The position numbers and the translations under genes are program-made. From Polytrichum commune (taxonomy: Eukaryota; Streptophyta; Polytrichopsida; Polytrichales; Polytrichaceae), in contig OX485806.1 of assembly GCA_950295325.1 (NCBI GenBank), forward strand, positions 53,129,169 to 53,193,168: 64,000 nucleotides of DNA. The letters run 5' to 3'. Below, piece by piece: positions 44,601 through 59,763 of the stretch. Numbering within the stretch: position 1 is the stretch's first letter; each line of letters starts with the position of its first letter. The notes under the pieces were generated by a model. That model was not told the DNA's origin, made no database searches, and worked only from the letters and a program-made list of their open reading frames with translations.

Positions 44601-45099
44601 AAACATGCATTCGAGTAAAAACAAAAATAAATAAAATACTTACAACAACAAAATGCACCCTCGAACATGTCCAACGTTTTGAAGCGCTTACTCCTCCATA
44701 TCCACTCCACAACCTCAAATGCAATCAAATCTCTAGGCATTTTACTTGGATGGTGGACATATAACCTATTGGAATCAATAGAAGATAAGATTGCACAAGC
44801 ATAGATACCTATACAAAGGCATATGAGCAATTTTTGGAGTGAGAGGATCTCATACTCACCTTGCTTTGCTTATTATTGTTTTTGTTCTTTTAATTAGTTC
44901 ACACAAATAATATGGAATAAGTCTTATCATTTTTAGGACTAGTATAATCTAACATATTCTTTCTCATGCCTCTCCATTACATTTTTATTCACTACAATCA
45001 ATCTAATGCTCTACCCTATACAAAGGCATTTGAGGTGAAATAAATCTTACTTAATAAATTTGAGAGTATGAGGCATTTGGGATGAAAAAAAATTTGTTT

Positions 45100-46375
45100 G
45101 AGTGATCTGAGTGACCATTTGGAAGTTTAAAATCCAAATATTGTTGGTTTCTATAGATCTTTGGAACATTAAGGACGGATTTGAGGAAACTCCACATTCC
45201 AATTTAGATCCCAAAGTATTAAAAAAATATCAAAGATGCATCAAGAAGGCCATGTCTATCATTCGCCTCAACATCGCGAACAACCAACTTGTGCACATCA
45301 AGAGTTGCAAGAACTTGCGGTGGTGTAGAAGATCAATTACAACATTCACGAGATGAAGAGTTTGCCCTACATTTTTCTCATTTGCTGTAAGTTTTTCATG
45401 TGTAAGATGCAAAAGGGCGACGACTTGTGGGACAATGTCAACAAGGTTAAAGCGCTTGCGGATCAAATTTTTTTTAAATGTACATGTGGAAGACGAAGAC
45501 ATTGTCATGACCTTGTTCGAGAACTTGCCGACTTCGTACGAATACTTAATCACCACCTTGGAGACAATCATGATGAATGAACTTACAATGGACTATATGA
45601 TAGCGCGTTTGGTGTACGAGATGTCAAAGCGCAAGGAGATAAAACTCCAAGGTAAGGATATTGCCATAGTGTTGCGACAAAGCAAAGGCAACAACTCATT
45701 TCCGCACCAAATCGCAAAACCGTATTTTTATTGCAGCAAACTGGGCCCCATTGCTCGTTTTGCTACAAAACAAAGAACAAAGAGCGAGAAAATGCAAAGA
45801 ATGCGAAAGACAATGACAACTACATATTTGTAATGCATAATGTAGCACAATCCAAAAGCATATGCAAGCTGATCATAGATTTGGGAGCATCCAAACACAT
45901 GACTTTGCATAGAGCCGCATTTGACACGTATGAGGTAATCGCTCCACACAATATGCATTTGGGTGATAGTAGTGTTATGAAAACCATCACAATGGAATCC
46001 ATCATCGTAGAAACAATTGTGAAAGGTAATATCAACCAAATTCATATCAAAGATGTGTTTCACGTATCCAAATTGCATACTAATTTGCATTCGGTGACCA
46101 AGATTGTGTCGAATGGATTTAAGGTCCAATTCAACCTAAACGGGTGCATTGTAATGTCTTACAATGATAAAGCCATTGCAATTGCACTATGCAAAGGCGA
46201 CTTATACAAAATTTTGTGAAGGTGCACAAAGCGGATGCAGCCAATTTGTTGCAATTTCCAATGAAAGACATCGTGCTCAAGTTTTGGCACTGGTGCCTTA
46301 GCCATTTGAACTTGAAGAATATTCATACACTCCAAAACATTGTAGATGGCATAAACCTTGGCAAAATTATGTAGT
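45100..46375 (+). pseudogene. Ty1/copia gag-protease-GAG_pre-integrase relic
   Basis: In order: the gag start DLWNIKDGFEETPHSNLDPK and KAMSIIRLNIANNQLVHIKS (45150-45310); KFFMCKMQKGDDLWDNVNKV (45390-45450); LITTLETIMMNELTMDYMIA (45550-45610); a knuckle-like YFYCSKLGPIARFATKQRTK; then the aspartic-protease motif LIIDLGASKHMTLHRAAFDT (45870 on), where copia usually has D-S/T-G-A-S-x-H-M and here DLGASKHM. Next come VFHVSKLHTNLHSVTKI and the GAG_pre-integrase block FWHWCLSHLNLKN (46285 on), like 'LWH.RLGH'. It stops at 46374 before the integrase core. Several frameshifts. Orientation is opposite to the 43.1-kb relic. Confidence 0.85.
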
Positions 46376-49300
46376 CTGCATTAACAAACAATTATCATGT
46401 CATGGTGTTGGACATGAAAGTTATCCAATATTTTTCCTAAAAAGAAGAGGCGAAAAAAATCTTAGGTTGTATATTTTCTTACATTAGATCTTTGAACAAG
46501 TTGTACCTAGGTAATTGATGGGTTGTATTTGTGTGTTAAGCAAAGACGCTCAAATCTAAAGGAGGAACAATGTAACTCGTAATGTGAAAAATGCTATTAT
46601 AGAGCCATAGTATCACTAGTGTTGTGAGCAAGGCTATCAAGGAGCCTTAGCCGTAAGGATCGATGGCGATCCAACTAATAGGAGTTACTAAATGGCATTT
46701 CCTCTTAACTAAGAAAAATGATATAAGACTGTGCACTTTGCGTAAGGTTTGCATGGCAAGGGCTCATCTTCCTCATGATTCCATAGTGGGATGGTCCATA
46801 TCATTTGACCTTTTTTTCTTGAAGATTTTTTTAGAGAGAGTGTTCTTACTAGTTCAAGCTAGGCTAGCTTGTTACAGCAAGTTTGCGGCAAACTTCGATG
46901 GCGAGTGTGCAAAGTGGATTAATCATTGAGAGGGTGTGTGCATGTATGGGAGTATTTGGGGTTTTGAGGCTATTGACATCTGTGGGGCTTTGTATGGTAG
47001 GCTAGCTTGTGCATAAGTCTATGGGCTACAAGAGCATGGAGAGTTTTGTTGGGTTGTAATTTATTTGCGGCGACCTTTAAATATGTCTTCGTATATTCTT
47101 CATTTTTTCTGGTTTGTTGTATAGGTAGTTGTTAGGGCCACTTTACACACAAGATTGAAGGCCCATGACCATGGCAATGTAAGAACTCTTATTGGTCAAA
47201 AAGACAAAGATCGCCCAAGTTCACTTCACACTAACAGGTGAAGACTTAAAGGCCTAAATCAAAATTCATGGATGAAAAATCTACATGGAGTCCTACAGGG
47301 CAAGTTATGGATGAGGGTGCATGCTCTCTAAGAGGTAGGCTTGATCCAATTTCCAGTAGACCACGGCATCGATACAGCTATCAACAGTTGCCATGATTAT
47401 TCTGATATTTTTTCTACGAGAGTTTTTTACATGACAAAAAAAAAAAATTTTAAATAGATGTCGTTACTCCCAAATGCCCAGATTTCAAAGTGTTTGGAGT
47501 TTGTTGTATATGTGTTTGAAGTAAAAAAAAAAAACTGAATATTTTTTTACAATTTTTTTTCCAATGGCAAGATTCTTGTAAGATGGACGTGGTTTTGAAA
47601 CCCAACAATAAAGCCAAAATTTTCTTTGGATGTCGTGGAGTGTAGATAGGATTTTTGCTTGGGTTCAATTTTATATAAAATATCCCAGGGAAGACTGAAT
47701 GAGTGTCAGATTGTTAATCTAGTTGTCACTCTTAGGTTAATTGATAGTTCCTAGTTGTTAATGTAGGTGATTTACGCACACAACCCAGGGAAAACCTAAC
47801 TTTTAGAGTTGTTTAGGGTTAAATTATGATGTTTTGTGGCTTAGGGGCTCTCAGGTCCGTACATGCATTTGCTCAGTCTCTCCCTCACATCTATTGTCCA
47901 GTAGTGACCATGTGTTTAGATGTTTTTGGGATTTTTATGAGGTAGGGAGTCACGGCTCAACAATAGTCTTTTTGAGTATCCAGTAACCACAATTCATCAG
48001 AGCCAAGGGCGCTCTGATTATTTCCATAATCTCTCCTTAATTAATTTGTGCCTTTAGTGGATCAAGAAATACGGTAGTAACAACTCCTAAGAGTTGTTGT
48101 CCCTCCTTAATTAAATATGAGTTTTAATTTGGCAGTATAATCAATGGACCGCACCCCAAGCTAAGTTGGTGGTACCGGAACCATCATATTTTAATGCCAT
48201 TAATTCATATATTTATTCCATAATATTGAATTCCTTAATATTTCCTTTACTTAGATTTAGAATTCACTTCTAAATAATTCTTAAGTTCTAATATTCTTTG
48301 TTTTTTAACACGTACCTTATTTCTTTTCGTAGCTTGCGAAATTGTTTTAAAACACTTTCACAGTGTTGTACAATTTAGCACTGACTTTATGAATACTTAT
48401 TGCAATACTGGATGCCCATGGTAGTGTTTAAATGATACAAAAAATTATGCTTACCTGCTCTTTGCAGATTTTGTGTTTCAAGTTCCAAGTTCCAGGGAGA
48501 TGAGCTGTGGTTGAGAGCTGATGTAGACAAGTGTATTTGTCTCAACTCTTATTCCAAAGGTCTTTATGGTTGCACTGCTTGGTCTTCCCAAGAGTTATGG
48601 GATAACCTTCCGGCTTCAAAGCTTCCTCTTCGTTTCGGCGCCGAAGATTTAGCTCCTCCGCTTTGTGGATGAATTTGAAGCTTCAAAAGCTTGACCGGAT
48701 CAATGTGCAGTTGCTAATCTCCACTACATATTTGTCTTCTCTTGCCTTGCAAAATCAATCCCATATTTTCTTCATCGTGCTTGAGAAGAGGAATTCGTTT
48801 CATCGAAGTTGCGATTCCAAAGGTTGACTTGCAATCACGCTTAATGTCGTGGGAACAAAAACATCAAATTCTCTCAAGGTAAACAATCGACAATAACTCC
48901 CCGACACGAAGCATCACATTCTTGCATTCCTCCTCGTCGCTCTCACAATTTGATGAAGAACTAGGCACCATAGCTAAGATGGGCATGAACCCGCATGCGA
49001 ACATAAATTCTAACCTTATGCACTCTCTCGTGCATTAAATTGATGTTGTGTATCTTTCTTAACAATTGACTTTGGATTTACATCGCCGCATCGAAGACTC
49101 GCAAATCGGTTGGACTTGCAAACACTAGGATGTCAACCGATAATGCCCACAAATCTCCCCGATCACAATTGCAAACTTAACACTATTCAACTTCAACATT
49201 GCATTATGTGGGACCACAGATTATTCTTGTTTCTATTCTAGGATATTCTCATTGTAGACATGAAAAATTCATCTACATCTTGTGCACTTCTATTAATAGT

Positions 49301-50977
49301 AACATATTAGCTGATAGGTGCTGAGTAATGTAATGAACCCTTACAGGAAAAATGTTAGACATTTGCACGCAAAACAAAGAAGGGCTTCACACCCAATTCA
49401 CAAGAGCTTTGAATAATGTAATAATAATAATTTTTATTTCAACAAAAGTATAACATTCGCTCTCTTCATGAGAGGAATTTATTGTATCTCGCTCGAAAAC
49501 CCAAAACTCGATAATGCTCTCTCCTTCGCTCAAAAAAACTCCCACTTGATAATGCTCCCCTCTCTCCTTCGTCTCTCTCCTTTTTCCTCTCGAGTAGGTT
49601 CCGTAGTTACCCATCAAATCCCTACCGAATGGATGTGTCTTCCCGTGACTAGGTTTTCAAGGGTTTTAGTCATTTGACAAATGTCCAAATTTTGCTCACT
49701 AACTTTAGGTCATTAGCCTAATTTTTGCTTTTTAATTTGGCTAACCTATTTTTTGAGTTTTAGTGATTAGGTCTAGCATTTCTTTACTAATGCTCTAACC
49801 AAAGTAAGTTTTGGCACTAATTTGAACCAAAATTAAGTAACTAGGCTGCTTTGGCCAAAAAAATCAATTACATGGAGTCAACCACAATTCGGGTCACATC
49901 GACCCCCATCATGAGGTAAGAATTTTAACAATTTTAGTTGTTCAACGATGAAGATGTAGAAGTGATTAAAATTTAAATGCCACAAAATATTAAGGGTGGT
50001 GGAAATATGAGCATGAAACGAAAGGTAGGAAAGAAAAAGTAATATGAAATGGAGTTAGGATATTCGGAAGGTAAAAAAGATGCCCCTATTAAATGGTGAG
50101 ATTAAGAAATCGAAACCTTTCATAGCCATTCGCGGTGAGATTGAAGAAGAATTCATAAAATTTACAAGAAAATAAGGTATGCACTAGTGAATTAAAATCA
50201 TTGATGTTTACTTTAAAAAAATAATTCAATAATTCAATAAATATAGATAGATATAGATTGGACCAATTGGACATTTTAAAATTTTATGCTCATATGATAT
50301 CTAATTTGCATAATTTTGGACGAACTTGGCTGGCATGTAAAATAAAATACAAGGTTTTATTGATGTAGTACAAAAATAATAAGTGTTTGAATGAAATTTT
50401 AGGTCGTGATAAACGAAAGTGTTAGTATTATGGATAGATGGATATGTGAAATGGACAACATGCAAATATTTTTAATCAGATGCCAGCAAATACTCAAAAA
50501 CATGATGATCACAACATACAAGCTACAAAATAAAATTTACCCACAAGATCTACAAAGGAAAATAAATAAATCAATCAAGACAAAATGGAAGGATTTCTAG
50601 ACTAGATAGTTAGTTTTTTTTTTAATTTGATTGCATTTTTTAAAGCAACAACATATTTACTGTACAATATGGATTCTCATATGCAAGTCATACTACAATA
50701 ATTGTAATTATATATTTGTATCAAAATTAGTATCCATATCCTAGAATTCCAAGTTAAATTTAATCTGACACAAAAATTTGGCAATTTCTATATGTATTTT
50801 TGTAGGCTTCAAAATTAAATTTTGTGTTTTTATTTTATTTTTTAAAATATATTTTATTTTATCTATTTTGTTTTACTTGCACTACTCTCTATAATATTGA
50901 TATATTTTATCTTACTTATAGCTACTAATTCAACCCTCATTTTTTGTCTTTCTCTCAATAATTTATTTTTTATTCGT
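46376..50977. other. AT-rich stretch, no gene seen
   Basis: No reading frame is supported. A TTTGCAGATTTTG-type splice-acceptor look-alike lies at 48465 and some moderately GC-rich DNA at 48550-48970, but no domain emerges in any frame. 49680-50970 is strongly AT-rich. Confidence 0.45.
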
Positions 50978-51304
50978 CTATTCAATTATCTCCTTGTTTT
51001 TCCCAATTTTACACATATTGTGAAGTATAATACATGTAGCAACTATATAATCCATATGCCCTAATGGTATATCAACTCTTTTGATAATGATTCTCCACCA
51101 TTCTTTTAGGATTCCAAAAGCATGTTCTACACATATGTGAGTAAAACTTTGAATAAAATTCCAATTTGTACAACCTTTGAATGCGTTGTAAATCCACAAC
51201 CGCACTAGATATGCACAATATTTAATCAGCTCATAAGGTAAGAATTTACTCTGAATACAATATTTTCCGAGTTTTATTAGTTGAAACAATGTCCAATCAT
51301 GCAT
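50978..51304 (-). pseudogene. PIF/Harbinger (DDE_Tnp_4) transposase relic
   Basis: The minus-strand frame contains SFTHICVEHAFGILKEWWRI, then IKRVDIPLGHMDYIVATCII and LHNMCKIGKN. This is the C-terminal signature of PIF/Harbinger nucleases ('R..VE.AFG.LK.RWRIL', with the last catalytic E in VEHAFG, followed by 'ILHN'). Upstream parts with the first two aspartates are not found, so it is a fragment of about 108 codons. No terminal repeats were identified. Confidence 0.85.
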
Positions 51305-53142
51305 ATTTCATGCCCATCCAAATCCATAATTCCAAAAGACACATTTTGTATCAATTGTACCATGTAATAAAACCGAATGAAATGATTTTTTACAATAATA
51401 ATCTTCTCCTCCAATTACAAGTATAAGAATTAGAATGTGAGATCTATCGATTGCTCTTATAATGTAAGGAATTCAATGAAGGCCTTCAAATTCTTGGGCT
51501 AGAACCCTAAAACCAAGTTGGACTTGGAAATTGCACAAAAGTCCCTTATAAATGAACTCTTACAAATCTACAAAAACTTCAAATTATCTTTTGAGTTGTA
51601 CTTTCAACTATCCCATATACCTTTCCTACGGTGCATAAGGTATTTCCAGTCCCAAACCTTTGTAGTGACATTGCAACTCTACTCTCAACTGAAATTGTCT
51701 CGCTCATATGTATGTTCTTCTTCTGCAAATATGGACCTTATCTCTCACAAAGAAATTTGAATGTATTGTGATATACACGAGTTCTGATTTGTAGGTGTTA
51801 ACTCTTGTGTGATGTCATTCCAGGTGTTGTTGTTGGCGTCTAGGTGCTTGCAACTTGATTAGTGCTTGCTACTTGATTAGGACTTGCGACTTGGCCTGGA
51901 GGAGTTTCGCCGAGGCTCTGCGCGGGTCTCGGTTGGTATCAAGGAGGGGGTTATCGGTGGAGCTCCACGTGGCAGTTCAATCAGCAGCAGGAAAGGAGTT
52001 TTGGTGTGAAGCCCCATGCGGTGGTCCGGTCGGCAGTGGCGTTGCGAATGTGCGAGGTTGTGTGGGGCACCATAGTGAGGCACCAACAATGAAAAGAGGG
52101 GGAGCCAGTAGATATGGGCTGAGGTTAGTGTGACGGAGTGTGCAGAGAAGGACTTGGAGGATGAGGAGTGCCAAGGCACTGATGTGTGGTTGTGGGTGCA
52201 GAATTTACTCCGAGTTTTCTTCCAAGGCCTTTCTTTAATCTTCTTTGTCATGTAGTGTGTTGATCGAGGTGTGGCACTCGAGCTCCCGGATCGCAGTGCT
52301 CGAATGGCCTTGTTGAGAGTTCAGGGTTTGGTGTGCGTATTTGTGACTTCGGTGGCCGTTGCAATCGCCATGTGTTTAGTTGGCCTGGGCGGTGTGTTTG
52401 TGCCTTTGTTGCGCGTCGACGTGTGCGTCTGGATTCGGTGTTTGAGTGCTTGGAGATTGGAGTTCCGATGGTGCAGCGCCGCTCCGCCTCCTCCTGAAGC
52501 TCCATGTAAACAAAGTCACAACAAATGACCTCATCCACAATGTGGAAATGAGGGAGGGTTTTTTTTAAGCTCTCATCCTATGCAATCCTAGAATTTCATC
52601 GCCAAATAAATGCGCTTTGCATGCTGTCAAGCATCCCCAACCTCGAGCCCTAGTGTGCCGGTCTGGGCGAGATTTAATTGTCTTCTGAATAAATACTGTA
52701 CCGAGGAAATTGACTTGTGGCGTGCAACGATTTCAATCAAATTCAATTGCCATTCAACTAACTGGAATTTTGGCCACGTGTGCCCGTTATTTGCTTCCCA
52801 TTGATTAGGATCAGGTTGTCCATGATCAACATTGTTGTGTATGTTCAACTCCACAAGTTTGGTTTTCGTACAACAATTTTGAGTCCTTTCGATTCCACTG
52901 AGAGTCGCAATAAATCGACCTCATCCACAATTCGGGAAGGGGGGTTTTGGGCGTTTAGATGGTAATCCCTACAGGCCTATGAGGGACAAACATCATATGC
53001 TACTTGGCCATTTTGTTCCCCTATTCATAGTTAATAGAAATTGTATATCAACTCCAAACGCTTAGTTTAGAAATTGCATACATGGTTATTTCCTTGGAGG
53101 ATTGTTACGTTAACTGCGTAGTTTTGTTAGAACGACCACAAA
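51305..53142. other. No gene seen
   Basis: 51850-52500 is GC-richer and gives overlapping frames of 85-124 codons on both strands (for example 51855-52133 plus, 51877-52251 minus), with no recognisable domain. GACCTCATCCACAATGTGGAAATG (shown here in part) near 52527 recurs in altered form near 52918, suggesting a short decayed repeat. Confidence 0.4.
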
Positions 53143-53286
53143 AAACATGTCACGCGGTCACAAGAGCTGTCAAAATTTGATGTTTCACCACACATGAAGA
53201 GAAGCAAGGTATCACCTTTCTTCCTCTTTTCTCTACAACTAAAGTTGTTTAAACTTTGACAGGTCGTGTGACTGCACAACACGTCT
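53143..53286. mobile_element. Small foldback/MITE-like element
   Basis: The left arm ACATGTCACGCGGTCACA continuing AGAGCTGTCAAA (about 53143-53177) pairs with the inverted right arm, whose reverse complement reads ACGTGTTGTGCAGTCACA then CGACCTGTCAAA (about 53249-53286). Most mismatches are C/T or G/A. The 144-bp unit has no coding capacity. No clear target duplication was seen. Confidence 0.55.
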
Positions 53287-54787
53287 CTAATCATTTGAAC
53301 TAGTGTGTGGAACTTAACAATTCCATACCTCATAAGGGATGTGTTGGTACATTCGAAGTGGCCGCTTTGGAAAGGAATTATGGGATTGTACGAGATTTAG
53401 TAAAGCAGCTTGGAGATTTTTTGAAGAGTGGCAAGTGGCGGCACGTGTGCTGCAGCGGATTTGGAAAGCGACTGCCAAAGATCATTTCTTGCCGTGGGGA
53501 TTTTTCGCACATTTCGCTGCAGAAGTTGGATTGTGTACATCGAGTAGCCATATATGCCTATGTACATTGAGTAGTACACAGGCCTAGCCTGCTGCAAGTT
53601 TTGCATTACTGATTAAAACTTTGCATTCGTGGTAAGTACCACGCATTTTGCACAAGATTAAAATTATTGCTTGCGCAACATTGCAATATTCTGAAGCCTC
53701 TGTAGTGTTGATACTGATATAGGACTAATGTTGGTCCTTATGCTCATTGACCTTTTCAGATTGTCAAGGGCAATTTTGGAACAAGAAAGTAAACATAGCA
53801 CTGAGGTGGACTTCTACGATGGAGAGTTTAAGAATGGGGAGGAGCATATTAATGTGTTCTTCCGAGGTTATGAGTGAAATGAAATCAGTATGAAAAATTT
53901 AGCAAAATAAGTGTTAAAATTATCTAACCTACACGCTTGTGTGATAAGAATATATTTTATTGCCCAATGCTTCGTGGCACATACCTACACTTCTCTGGAA
54001 TGTAACCACTAGTTACCGGTCTTCACAACTTGCAAAGGTGGTCTCCGGCTTATTGTCTGAGTGTGCATGAAACTAGAAGACACATGGCAGTAGTTACATT
54101 TCACGTGCAGAAATGAGGGAGGTGCATAATCCCATCGAAGGAGCGAAAATTGACAAAATAAAAAGATTACTATGGGGGATATTTCATACACCAAATGAAT
54201 AGGTACACTGCCAACTGACGCAAAGGCCTATCAAATGTGTGGAACAATCCTTTCCATGATTTTCAATCATCCATCCGTGTAAGATTTTCTAGGATGTAAC
54301 TCAACTCATTCGAGGACGAGCTGCTTACAGCCCCATAAAAACTACAGCGTGGGTTATCGTGTGCAACTTATTACCACATAGGTTCATATTATCGAAGCAG
54401 GGGTTCAAGGGTAGCGTGTTAACCAGCCGGGATGCACGGACGAATGTCTTTTGGAAGATGCTATATTTATCATCAGCATTAGAGAAAAAGGTCAATACGA
54501 GATAACCTATGTAAGTAGCTTGCCTATTATCCACACAGATATTGTATGTAACAGCGCTAAATCAAAAATCTGGAAGAGCAGGGTTACGATTGAGCAATGA
54601 GCTGCAAACAAATGTAGAAAGCACGCTCTTGTGCAGAAGGCTCACTTTCTCGTCAAAAGCAAAGGCGTACACAATGAGATTAGTCTAAAGAAAGCCCGGA
54701 CTAGCGCCTTAATGCACGACTCAGCCAACCAGCCCTCACCCCATTTTCCGAAGTCTCGTAGTGAATACTAGTCGACATGCTGCAACT
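53287..54787. other. No supported gene; 3' flank of the 14-3-3 gene
   Basis: Frames of 60-90 codons at 53307-53606 overlap on both strands and show no domain. The stretch from about 54550 to 54787 should contain the 3' untranslated region of the 14-3-3 gene on the minus strand; no unambiguous polyadenylation signal was fixed. Confidence 0.4.
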
Positions 54788-56327
<1,540 letters not shown>

Positions 56328-58098
56328 TTTCGTAGTGGATTTTTCCTAGAACGGTTGCAGAAGAACGCCTCCTTCGCGAAAACACTCACAAAAGCCGCAC
56401 ACAAGGCACGGTAACTAGTTAAGACAAAGCACAGGGAGCGACGACAACACGATGCGAGAGATGGGTGTGGGTCAGAGAGGGTTATGCTGAGGAAGGCAGG
56501 GGCACCCTAGTCACCGGGATCGTCTCTAGAAACAGGCCAGGATGCAAGCCCTCAGATCTCCACCGTCCAATTTGACGGCTGTGAGGGAAAGCTGGCGACC
56601 CTAAGGCATTGAATGAGGGTCAGTGAGTTCTTTCGGGTACTTAAGAGTCCAGCCACACCACCTAGTTAAGAGAATCGGCTATATTACGAGTTACTGAGGA
56701 TTAACTAACCCAAATTTTAGCTTACTAAAATCATGGCTGCACCACCAAGCCAGGATAATTAGCTAACAATGCAAGTCAGTAAAATCAATTGTCGTAGAAG
56801 GTTCTTCATTCCAACACAAAAATTTATTTCTTCCTCAAAAATTGTCATGTGTCATGCTCACATTCGCCATGCCCCACTTGTATCATGCCTGTAAATTATA
56901 TTTCGGCACATGTAAAGATGAAATAAGGAGTCCTCTATGGTAACTCGTATGCGAGCTAACCAATCACACAGTCTCGCATCCAGGTTACCACTAACCAATG
57001 GCCTTAATTGACCTTAGATGGGTAGGTTAGTAAGTAAGGGCCTAGGTGCACATCCTGCTAAAAGGCTCCAAATACAAGAAAAACCCACTCAAATTAGTTG
57101 TTTTATGCCCACACTACTCGGTTAGAAGAGTTAGCTAACATATGAAGTAGCTAACCTACTGAGAGGTTATTGATCTCATGGCTGCAACACCTAGTTAAAA
57201 TAAGTTTAAATAACAGCTAGCAAACTATAAGTTAACCACCTTTTGGGACCTTGCATTGTGAAAAAATCTTAACTCATACATGCCCTCAATGCTAACTAAG
57301 TCTTTTAAATGAGTAGTTTAAGTTTTTTTCTTGAATGCCCGCCTTTCATTTTCTTCATCTCTTCTTCATTCCACTACGATGTGGACCACAATATTTCTTG
57401 CATCTTCTTAATTTTTTAAAACAAAAAATATCATTTTAAAAACATGGTATGAAAATGTCATTTTCAATATCTATATGTAGATTGATAATATTATTTTATG
57501 ATAACAATACTATTTTATTTTATTTTATTTTGATCAAAACACATTAACATCTAAAACGGATACACCACAAATACTACCTACAACCACAAACCATGGATCT
57601 AATATCCCCCTCCACCTTCTACATATCCACCTCCTTACCACATAATGTAACATGAACACATACATACACACCTCCGCCTCCACCTCCACCCCACCCTCCA
57701 CACCTACCTCCTCCATTGCACATGACCACCTTATACCAGTTTTGCACTACAAAAATCTAATGGCTTTGGAGCCACTTTCAATACTATAATGACATTAACA
57801 TCATTCTTTTTTATCCACCCCATCCTCAATCTTTTTATAAATATTTAATAATTGAAATTTATGGCTCATCCTCGCATATCAAAGTTATAATTTTATAATG
57901 TTTCTAAGAACATATGCCACTAGGTCTAAAATAATATTGGTTTAAAATCTACAAAGGTATTTGTTCAATGGTTCTTAAAAAAAATACATTAATGGGGATT
58001 CCAAAGGCGAAGTGAATATGTGCTCTTGAATATAAAACACTTCTAGCGGTTGATTGTAGAGCCCAATTACCTCTATTTGTTCTAGGGTTGACCATATT
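56328..58098. other. 14-3-3 promoter side and gene-free DNA
   Basis: 56328-56640 holds the presumed 5' leader and promoter of the minus-strand 14-3-3 gene; it is less AT-rich than the surroundings and has no obvious TATA box at a fixed distance. From 56640 to 57300 phrases such as GTTAGCTAAC, CATGGCTGCA(A/C)CACC and ACCTAGTTAA recur, perhaps two relics of a small repeat. 57300-58098 is AT-rich, with a CACCTCC microsatellite-like run near 57667-57715. Confidence 0.4.
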
Positions 58099-59078
58099 TG
58101 TCGCGCACTTCTTCATGAGGAGTGCTTGAAACATCATGAGTACAAAGGGGATCCTGGAGTGACACCCATGACTTGTGGCGCCGTTGGTGAGAGAGCCCAA
58201 GTGATTCTTGTGTGGGTGAGGGCCCCGAGCGTTGGGAACGCCTCCCACCCACTTATACTAGGAGTTACGAGGGTAAGGCCATGAGCTATGCGTAGCTCAT
58301 GGCGTGCGGATTCTAGATTGCCCAATAACACCTCAATCGGAGGTGTGAGCTAAGAGATATGGCAATTTGAGTGACGCATTGTCCCGGGACAGTGCCCTGT
58401 GACAGCACTGGCCTGGGAGCGGCTCCTAAGACTGCCAAGGTTTGAGCAGGCATAACTTTCTCAATACTTGCCCGAATGGATCAAGTGAGGAGTGCATTGG
58501 CATTTACTTGATACGTAGATGACGATGGAGTGGTCAAAGGTGAGCATCAAAAATCATACAAGGAAGTTATGGTGTTTTGAAGCTACTAGAGGCTTCCAGC
58601 CCCAAAGGCTAAGGGAAAATGTCTACTTGGCCTCAACTCTTGGTAGAGAGACAAAAGGTTTTTTGCCAGTGGGGTAGGGGCCCTACCACCAGCCCTAGAG
58701 GCTTATATGGGTGAGGTGGCATGGCTGGCCAAACCCACCTGAGGCCGAAGGGCACGGCCTCCACGGGCATTGGCCCAATGTGAGGGCATAATTGCCTAGT
58801 ATGGTTCGGGTTGTTGTAGTGTTGCTCTAGCAACGCGCCGAGCAACTAAAAATTGGACTTTCATGGATGGAAGTCCACATGTAAGTATTGGTTATCGGTT
58901 AAGGGAAGAATTCCAAATACAAGTGTAAGAAGGTTGGTTCTCCTCTTATGAACTAAAAGGTCCACGGTATGGGAAGCTAACCGTTTGCATGGCGGAATGC
59001 AAAGGGTTAGCGCTCATGACCCTTACTAGATTTGAAAAATAACCAAGTTTGTTAAGAGGCACTAGCAAAGGTTGCGAC
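58099..59078 (+). mobile_element. LTR family 1, solo LTR with ATATT/ATATC target duplication
   Basis: 980 bp in plus coding orientation, from TGTCGCGCACTTCTTC to AAGGTTGCGACA. Flanks ATATT (58094-58098) and ATATC (59079-59083) match at four of five bases. Many transitions relative to other copies; for example the family palindrome appears as ATTGTCCCGGGACAGTG near 58379. Confidence 0.88.
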
Positions 59079-59763
59079 AATATCACAGTGATTGGTAGTG
59101 TCATCTAGAATTTCAATTTTTGTCATGTCTATGAGGGGTAGGATCTTCATATTTTTTTTCATATTTTGTAATATCTTATTTTTGCTTTGTTGTTTTTTCT
59201 ACCTTCCCATGATGATCATATTTTTGGTGCTTCTACTTTTGCTTACATTTTTTTTTGGCTATGTTGGTTTTTTGGTATTCCCATTGCAATCATATTTATG
59301 GTGCTCTGACTCCCGCTTTTTAGTTTAAATTTTTGTTGCTTTGTGGCTTCTTTTGTCTCCCCTTGACAATCATATTCTCAGTGCTACTACATTTCTTAAT
59401 AAAACAACACCATATATGCAATCAACTACCAGATAGGTCATCTATGCAAATATAGTTCAAAACACTATGCCATGGTAATATTCAAGGTATAAGGAATCAA
59501 AGATCCTATCACTTCAAATAATCTGATATTTAATGATGTCATCTACCAAGAATAAATAGTATAATATTTTATTCCTTACATGTGAAAGAATTTATGGTTT
59601 GATTTATAGAATGTCTTCTAGATCTATGCAATTATTATATTTAACATCAATGTGTAACATATCTCCTACTAGTTTGTCACCAACTTTTATAGTACTTCAC
59701 AATAATCAACTATCAATCCAATGATGAGATGAAGGAAATCACTTTATCTTCTTAATAATATCT
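59079..59763. other. No gene seen
   Basis: AT-rich, with T runs near 59150-59260. A hydrophobic frame at 59092-59328 is a by-product of those runs. Confidence 0.4.

Noticed and set aside
51855-52528. Overlapping frames of 85-124 codons on both strands
   Set aside because: The region is GC-richer, which lengthens chance frames; no domain, splice structure or homology pattern could be seen.
53307-53606. Overlapping frames of 69-87 codons beside the small MITE
   Set aside because: Three frames on two strands compete and none shows a motif.
59092-59328. Hydrophobic 78-codon frame that looks like membrane segments
   Set aside because: Produced by T-rich runs (TTT and CTT codons); no other gene features.
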